Positions 7,199 through 10,157 of a stretch of 10,157 nucleotides of DNA are shown piece after piece. Every line of letters begins with the position of its first letter. Position 1 is the stretch's first letter. Source of the stretch: an uncultured Planctomycetaceae bacterium (GTDB taxonomy: Bacteria; Planctomycetota; Phycisphaerae; UBA1845; UTPLA1); assembly GCA_938008425.1 (NCBI GenBank), contig CALLKH010000442.1:1-10157 (forward strand), written 5' to 3'. The position numbers and the translations under genes were made by a program. The notes under the pieces were generated by a model. That model was given only the letters and a program-made list of their open reading frames with translations. It searched no databases and was not told the DNA's origin.

Positions 7199-7480
7199 TC
7201 AATGGGCCCGCTTGCTTTGAACGATTGTGAGCTGGTATTCGCTGCCGTCGGCCATGCGGATCACCAGACCCGAGTCGCTCGTCAGCATGCCGACATCCTC
7301 ATAGCTCCTGACCGACGCGATGCACTCCTCACCGTCCCAGTCGAAACTGGCGACCATGTCGCGTGCGAGGTCGGCCATCGCAAGGTCGTCATCATTCCCC
7401 TCCATCTCCTCGTGGGCGTCGGCGAGGTTGTCCATCAGGTTGACCAGGGCGTTCTGTATTTCCATTTCGGTTGCGGACAT
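7199..7480 (-). CDS. Small acidic hypothetical protein
   Basis: I do not recognise this 93-residue protein, beyond a feeling that similar small proteins occur in planctomycete elements. It starts with a long acidic helix (EIQNALVNLMDNLADAHEEMEG), then DDDLAMADLARDMVASFDWD, and ends with a beta-rich section (GLVIRMADGSEYQLTIVQSKR). The strong negative charge of the first 55 residues is notable. A good AAAGGAG ribosome site lies 8 nt before the ATG, in a leader nearly identical to that of the first cluster gene. The intrinsic terminator follows its stop. Function unknown; an acidic DNA-mimic or partner-binding role cannot be excluded but is not shown. Confidence 0.75.
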   Translation of the reverse strand: MSATEMEIQNALVNLMDNLADAHEEMEGNDDDLAMADLARDMVASFDWDGEECIASVRSYEDVGMLTSDSGLVIRMADGSEYQLTIVQSKRAH

Positions 7481-7501
7481 CGTTCGTTCTCCTTTCGTTG
7501 G

Positions 7502-7726
7502 TTAGTCGTTCACTGGGATGGTCATGATTCTGAAGCTGCCGTCCGGCATCTCGTGGTCGACGAGGTAGGCGAACGCGACCCCCGTGGCCGCGAGCCGATC
7601 CGTGTCGGTCTGGGCAACCACCTTGTGGCCGTCGAGCAGGATGGCCACGCCTCGGCCGCTGGCGTTGACGTGCTGGATGGCTTCGCCGGCCGTCCGGAAC
7701 TCAATGGCCTCGAATTCAATACTCAT
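7502..7726 (-). CDS. Small hypothetical protein, compact alpha/beta
   Basis: This 74-residue protein reads MSIEFEAIEFRTAGEAIQ, then GRGVAILLDGHKVVAQ, DTDRLAATGVAFAYL and a C-terminal GSFRIMTIPVND. The alternation of strand, helix, strand, helix, strand suggests a compact alpha/beta fold. No catalytic motif is visible. It has an AGGGAG ribosome site in the shared leader type, and is separated by 21 bases from the next gene. I do not know its function. The even spacing and shared leaders suggest it is co-expressed with its two neighbours. Confidence 0.72.
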   Translation of the reverse strand: MSIEFEAIEFRTAGEAIQHVNASGRGVAILLDGHKVVAQTDTDRLAATGVAFAYLVDHEMPDGSFRIMTIPVND

Positions 7727-7753
7727 GGTCGGTTCTCCCTTCGTTCACTCAGT

Positions 7754-8119
7754 TCATTCGAAGGCGATGTCGGCCAGCCCTTCGCAAAGCGACTCGACTA
7801 TGATCTGGGCCACCTCGGTCGCCGGGCGCAGGTCCCAGCCGCGATCGAAGCGGGCCACCGTCGTTTTGTCGCTCGTTCGCTGGAGCCAGAGCTTCGAGAT
7901 CCGGCTCCTGTCGAGCTCGTACGATTCACACTCGGCATGCTCGGCGAAGACCAGCGCCTCGAACTTGTGGCCGCCGATCGTGCCCATCACCCATCGTCCG
8001 CCGCAGTAGCGATCGCGGCTAATCCGCTTGATCGAGAAGCTGTCGAGGAGGTCGCTGATCATCTCGAGCGAAACCTGACTGCCGCCGTTGTCGTCCATGT
8101 TTTCGTTGCGCGTCGTCAT
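7754..8119 (-). CDS. Hypothetical protein (possibly DUF6908-like), first gene of minus-strand cluster
   Basis: This 121-residue protein opens the minus-strand cluster. After a polar N-terminus it has SLEMISDLLDSFSI, then a beta-rich core RYCGGRWVMGTIGGHKFEALVFAEHAECESYELDRSRISKLWLQR, and a C-terminal helix pair (TEVAQIIVESLCEGLADIAFE). The pattern reminds me of DUF6908-type proteins, but this is memory only. An AAGGAG ribosome site is 8 nt before the ATG at 8119; a second ATG at 8098 would give a shorter form. Its gene begins next to a 305-base non-coding stretch that probably carries the cluster promoter. Function unknown. Confidence 0.75.
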   Translation of the reverse strand: MTTRNENMDDNGGSQVSLEMISDLLDSFSIKRISRDRYCGGRWVMGTIGGHKFEALVFAEHAECESYELDRSRISKLWLQRTSDKTTVARFDRGWDLRPATEVAQIIVESLCEGLADIAFE

Positions 8120-8424
8120 CGTTCGTTCTCCTTCCGGGTCAAATTCAACCCACGATTACATGAGGGCGACTCTCGCGCGACACATCAAGTCGATTACACC
8201 GGGATTCCATTGATTCAGAATGAATTTCTCATTCGTGCGATAATCGGACGATGGACATGTCAGAACCTTGACATCTGGCTGCGGGCAGCCGATTGGCGTT
8301 CCGAGCGGCGAAGGGCGAGCCAGGTCGCCAACTCGGGCCCCCAGCGCGCCACGGGCCAACGTCGCCGCCTGTCGCTACGCCCCGGGCGGCGAACTCTGCC
8401 TGGCTTTCGCACCGGGGGAAACCG
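8120..8424. other. Non-coding divergent region between minus cluster and plus genes
   Basis: About 300 bases separate the minus-strand cluster from the next plus-strand gene, and both could be driven from here. On the minus strand, TGTAATCG occurs twice (8153-8160 and 8191-8198). TGTAAT is one base from a -10 box, but no good -35 stands at the right distance. On the plus strand a perfect TTGACA lies at 8268-8273 without a matching -10. The palindrome at 8257-8274 is listed separately. Open frames across this stretch have no ribosome site or recognisable motif. Confidence 0.35.
8257..8274. promoter_or_regulatory. Operator-like palindrome ATGTCA-N6-TGACAT
   Basis: A perfect 6-base inverted repeat with a 6-base centre (GAACCT) lies in the divergent region. 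Its right arm overlaps a TTGACA hexamer on the plus strand. This is the usual look of a dimeric repressor site placed over a promoter. The binding protein is unknown; an HTH protein in this window is one candidate. Confidence 0.4.
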
Positions 8425-8673
8425 ATGAATCCGCCGGCAACGCCTGATCGCTCGAATCGAGAATCGCCTCCCGCTCGTGAGGCGGCCCGCACGACCAGGG
8501 CTCCGAATCCACTCGACACCGTGACCTGTGAGCGGCCGCGTTGCCCGATCTGCGGTTGCCCCAAACTCGTGAAGTACCGCTCCATCGCTGATCAGGGAGA
8601 CGGCAGCACCTTGTCGTGGGTCAGGTGCGCCAAGAACGAGTGCGGCCATCGCTTCAAACTACTCATGGAATAG
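8425..8673 (+). CDS. Zinc-ribbon protein, small, function unknown
   Basis: This 82-residue protein has an unstructured Pro/Arg-rich N-terminus (about 1-35) followed by a zinc ribbon: RCPICGC, then KYRSIADQGDGSTLSWVRC and ECGHRFKLL. The Cys pairs CxxCG and CxxxxCGH resemble the TFIIS-type ribbon and related phage zinc ribbons that bind nucleic acid. The frame is open further upstream, but ATG 8425 is preferred because a GGGGGA stretch lies about 6 nt before it and the upstream extension is low in conserved features. It precedes the terminase-like HTH gene by about 100 bases and may belong to the same transcript. Confidence 0.72.
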   Translation: MNPPATPDRSNRESPPAREAARTTRAPNPLDTVTCERPRCPICGCPKLVKYRSIADQGDGSTLSWVRCAKNECGHRFKLLME

Positions 8674-8680
8674 GCCGGGC

Positions 8681-8697
8681 CTTCCAGAATCTGGAAG
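8681..8697. promoter_or_regulatory. 17-base palindrome after the zinc-ribbon gene
   Basis: CTTCCAGA and TCTGGAAG flank a single A, giving an almost perfect palindrome 8 bases after the zinc-ribbon stop. As RNA it could form a 6-pair hairpin with a 5-base loop, but no T run follows, so a simple intrinsic terminator is unlikely. It could be an operator for the HTH gene downstream. Confidence 0.4.
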
Positions 8698-8717
8698 CCG
8701 CCGACGCGGATGGAGAT

Positions 8718-8774
8718 ATGAATTCAGGAGGAACGCGCGCTTTGAGACTTAGGTTTTGGAGGTCCGCAGCATGA
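8718..8774 (+). other. Possible 18-codon leader ORF overlapping the HTH gene start
   Basis: An ATG at 8718 opens an 18-residue frame (MNSGGTRALRLRFWRSAA) whose TGA at 8772-8774 overlaps the ATG of the HTH gene (ATGA). AGGAGG at 8726-8731 lies inside it and could alternatively serve a TTG start at 8742 in the same frame. The ribosome site before 8718 (GGAG) is only 2 nt away, which is poor. The overlap could couple translation, but it may be chance. Confidence 0.2.
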
Positions 8775-9190
8775 CGCAGGATCGTGCTGGGCACGGCGAA
8801 AAAATGAGTCGGCGAAAAGAACAGGCCATCGCTGCGCTGCTCGAATGCCAAACCGTCAGCCAGGCCGCTGAGCGTGTCGGGGTTTCCGAACACACACTTC
8901 GCAACTGGATGAAGCGGCCGGAGTTCCGCGACGCCTTTGCAGCGGCCCGGCGAGAGTTCCTCGACAACGCCCTCTCACGACTGGAGAAGGGTTTCGAGTT
9001 CGCCGTTGCCATTCTCCAGAAAATCGCCGGTGACAACGGGGCTCCGACCTATGCCCGCGTATCCGCCGCCAAGGGACTGATCGACTCCAGTTTCCGTGCA
9101 GCGGAATTACAGGAGCTGATGCATCGCCTCACCCGGATCGAAGAAAGAGTACACGACCGATCGAACGAAGACGCACGCCGATCGGCCTGA
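8771..9190 (+). CDS. HTH protein resembling phage small terminase subunit (phBC6A51-like)
   Basis: This 139-residue protein has an N-terminal helix-turn-helix, KKEQAIAAL-type followed by QTVSQAAERVGVSEHTLRNWMKR (about residues 14-50), and then long helices (FRDAFAAARREFLDNALSRLEKG, then APTYARVSAAKGLI and a coiled-coil-like LQELMHRLTRIEERV). This HTH plus helical layout is typical of the phBC6A51-type family and of small terminase subunits that recognise packaging DNA. The start at ATG 8771 is set by GGAGG at 8758-8762, 8 nt upstream; a TTG at 8756 would lie inside that site. No large terminase gene follows, so a packaging role is inference and a transcription-regulator role is the alternative. 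Confidence 0.75.
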   Translation: MTQDRAGHGEKMSRRKEQAIAALLECQTVSQAAERVGVSEHTLRNWMKRPEFRDAFAAARREFLDNALSRLEKGFEFAVAILQKIAGDNGAPTYARVSAAKGLIDSSFRAAELQELMHRLTRIEERVHDRSNEDARRSA

Positions 9191-9206
9191 CCTGAGGGTT
9201 CCTACC

Positions 9207-9479
9207 ATGCGCATTCAGCAACGACTCGCCAGACTCGAGAGGGAACTCACCATGGGCGCCTGCCCACTCTGTGGACCTGGTGGAGAGTACCACGTGTTGA
9301 TGGCGTTCTGGCCGAACGGCATAGATAACCCGCCCTGCCTCGATGGCAACGGTCGTGAAATCCCGGATTCTTGTCCCGGTTGCGGCGAGTCTATCCTCTT
9401 CTCAGGACGACCGATCAAACTCTATGGCGGGCTTGATCCGAGGGAACTCTGGCCCGAATCTCTGTTTGATCAGCGCTGA
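9207..9479 (+). CDS. Small double-CxxC protein following the HTH gene
   Basis: This 90-residue protein begins with a short basic helix (MRIQQRLARLEREL), then CPLCG at about residues 19-23 and CPGCG at about 56-60, which together form a zinc-ribbon-like pair separated by a 30-residue insert (EYHVLMAFWPNG and PPCLDGNGREIP). The rest is Gly/Pro/Leu-rich. GAGGG lies 8 nt before the ATG, and the gene begins 16 bases after the HTH gene stop, suggesting one transcript. From memory, small proteins of the form RLARLER plus CxxC occur beside this HTH family, which would make them functional partners. No function is known to me. Confidence 0.72.
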   Translation: MRIQQRLARLERELTMGACPLCGPGGEYHVLMAFWPNGIDNPPCLDGNGREIPDSCPGCGESILFSGRPIKLYGGLDPRELWPESLFDQR

Positions 9480-9624
9480 CGACATCGTAAATGTCCACGC
9501 CGTTGCGGCTCGGTGGGAGCGATCTTGGGTGAGCCACGATCGAAGCGACAATCATTGAGTCGATACCAAACGGTTCATGTTCGCGGCCGGTGTTCTGACC
9601 CGTGATATCGCCAATCTCTGTTTG
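9457..9624 (+). repeat. 12-base direct repeat AATCTCTGTTTG (9457-9468 and 9613-9624)
   Basis: An exact 12-base direct repeat lies 156 bases apart, one copy at the very end of the double-CxxC gene and the other in the non-coding stretch before the broken integrase. It could be the trace of a recombination core or a small duplication. Repeats of this length can also arise by chance. Confidence 0.4.
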
Positions 9625-9740
9625 GGCCAGAATCGGCGAACGAGTTACGTTTCTACTCGAAGCCTCCGACCATGGTCTTATTGAGTTACGAGTTGTCTGA
9701 AGAGCGTAACCCGTCGTCGAAAGGGAAGCCTTAAAGCCCA
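9480..9740. other. Non-coding stretch before the broken integrase
   Basis: No supported gene is seen here; a 108-codon minus-strand frame lacks a convincing motif. The stretch holds GAGTTACG twice (9642-9649 and 9683-9690) and the inverted core CGTAAC at 9705-9710, so three short related motifs lie close to the integrase, a placement that would suit recombinase arm-binding sites. This reading is speculative. It may also hold eroded 5' sequence of the integrase. Confidence 0.35.
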
Positions 9741-9762
9741 CCAGGAATCTCCACCTCTCCCC

Positions 9763-10157
9763 CTACGGCATTTTGTTGACAAGCTGGTACTCCGGCACGC
9801 CGTCATGCTCAACCCCGGCCGCCTCGGTCCGTGGGCCCCGCCACAAGGTCACGGAAGCCAAGACGGCCGCACTGTCGAAGAACCAGGCCCGCGCACTGCT
9901 CTCCGGCATCGACCCCCAGCGACGTCGTCAGGATCCGCGACCGGGCCATCATCGCGGCCATGATCTACACCGGCGTGCGCGTCGGCGCCATCGCGAAACT
10001 CCGTCGTCAGGATTTTTACTTCGACGGCGCCCAGTGGATGTTCAGATTCGAGGAGAAAGGCGGCAAGGTGAGAAACATCCCCTGCCGGCACGACCTGGAG
10101 ACCCTGATGCGGGACTGTCTGGCGGTCGCCGGCGTCGCGGAGGGGGAAGCCCCCCTT
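9763..10157 (+). pseudogene. Tyrosine recombinase/integrase, frameshifted and cut by the right edge
   Basis: The product would cut and join DNA at attachment sites to integrate or excise an element. Joining three frames gives one continuous recombinase: LRHFVDKLVLRHAVMLNP (9763-9816), then AASVRGPRHKV and KNQARALLSGIDP (from 9818), then SDVVRIRDRAIIAAMIYTGVRVGAIAKL and on to the right edge (from 9918). The first catalytic Arg (TGVR, codon 9978) and the catalytic Lys hairpin (EEKGGKVR, codon 10056) are present. The frame changes are one extra base near 9817 and one extra C in CCCCC at 9913-9917. A third break in the C run at 9759-9763 is possible, since NLHLSPLRHF would continue the core-binding domain upstream. 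The rest of the catalytic domain lies beyond the window. The breaks could be decay or sequencing error in C/G runs. Confidence 0.85.

Larger units (their letters stand above)
759..10157. mobile_element. Candidate replicative integrative element or phage satellite (bounds unknown)
   Basis: Excisionase-like gene, primase, helicase, ParB-methyltransferase, small accessory genes, terminase-small-like gene and integrase remnant together indicate one mobile element. No structural phage genes and no conjugation genes are visible. The left limit is placed after the insertion sequence and the right limit is simply the window end. Whether the broken integrase belongs to this element is unproven. Confidence 0.5.

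Noticed and set aside
8156..8359. A 67-codon minus-strand frame upstream of the accessory cluster
   Set aside because: No ribosome site or domain was found, and it covers the likely promoter/operator region.
6203..8428. A 741-codon open frame on the plus strand opposite the small minus-strand genes
   Set aside because: Its codons are exact reverse complements of those of five of the six minus-strand genes, which share the same register. It stays open because Leu TTA/CTA and Ser TCA are rare in this DNA. The minus genes have good ribosome sites and recognisable domains, whereas this frame has none.
9415..9741. A 108-codon minus-strand frame opposite the gene end and non-coding stretch
   Set aside because: No motif was seen, its composition is unremarkable, and it overlaps a supported plus-strand gene end.
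1..10157. CRISPR array, tRNA or rRNA genes
   Set aside because: I saw no regular repeat-spacer pattern, no cloverleaf-like segment and no rRNA-like stretch by eye. A covariance-model search was not possible here.

Overview
The window looks like part of an integrated, replication-capable mobile element in a planctomycete chromosome. The organism call rests on a DUF1580-type small protein, which I associate mainly with Planctomycetes. It also rests on a primase, helicase and ParB-methyltransferase set, a HARE-HTH protein and several small proteins that resemble, from memory, families common in Gemmata and Pirellula relatives. The DNA is G+C-rich. No rRNA, tRNA or CRISPR array was seen.

Layout. 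(1) 1-599, minus strand: the N-terminal part of an IS5-family transposase running off the left edge, followed by an AT-richer stretch (600-758) with four AATCCC motifs about one helical turn apart. (2) 759-4786, plus strand: four genes with overlapping ends forming a replication module. They are a DUF1580 HTH protein (possible excisionase/regulator), an archaeo-eukaryotic-type primase, a P-loop NTPase/helicase-like protein, and a small protein with a TubC-docking-like domain. (3) 4854-6206, plus: a ParB-like domain fused to a beta-class DNA methyltransferase, preceded by two short palindromes. (4) 6218-8119, minus: six small genes, three with nearly the same leader and Shine-Dalgarno block, including a HARE-HTH protein and a zinc ribbon. 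A strong intrinsic terminator sits inside this cluster. (5) 8425-9479, plus: a zinc-ribbon protein, an HTH protein resembling small terminase subunits, and a small double-CxxC protein. (6) About 9763-10157, plus: a tyrosine integrase broken by at least two single-base frameshifts and cut by the right edge.

How the parts may fit: primase and helicase would start and unwind replication of an excised form, the DUF1580 protein could regulate or assist excision, and the methyltransferase could protect or mark the DNA. A terminase-small-like gene is present but no large terminase, portal, capsid or tail gene is visible. This combination resembles the logic of phage satellites, or of an integrative element that borrows another phage's machinery, but that is inference. 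The broken integrase suggests that the element is immobilised, or that this integrase is the remnant of a neighbouring element.
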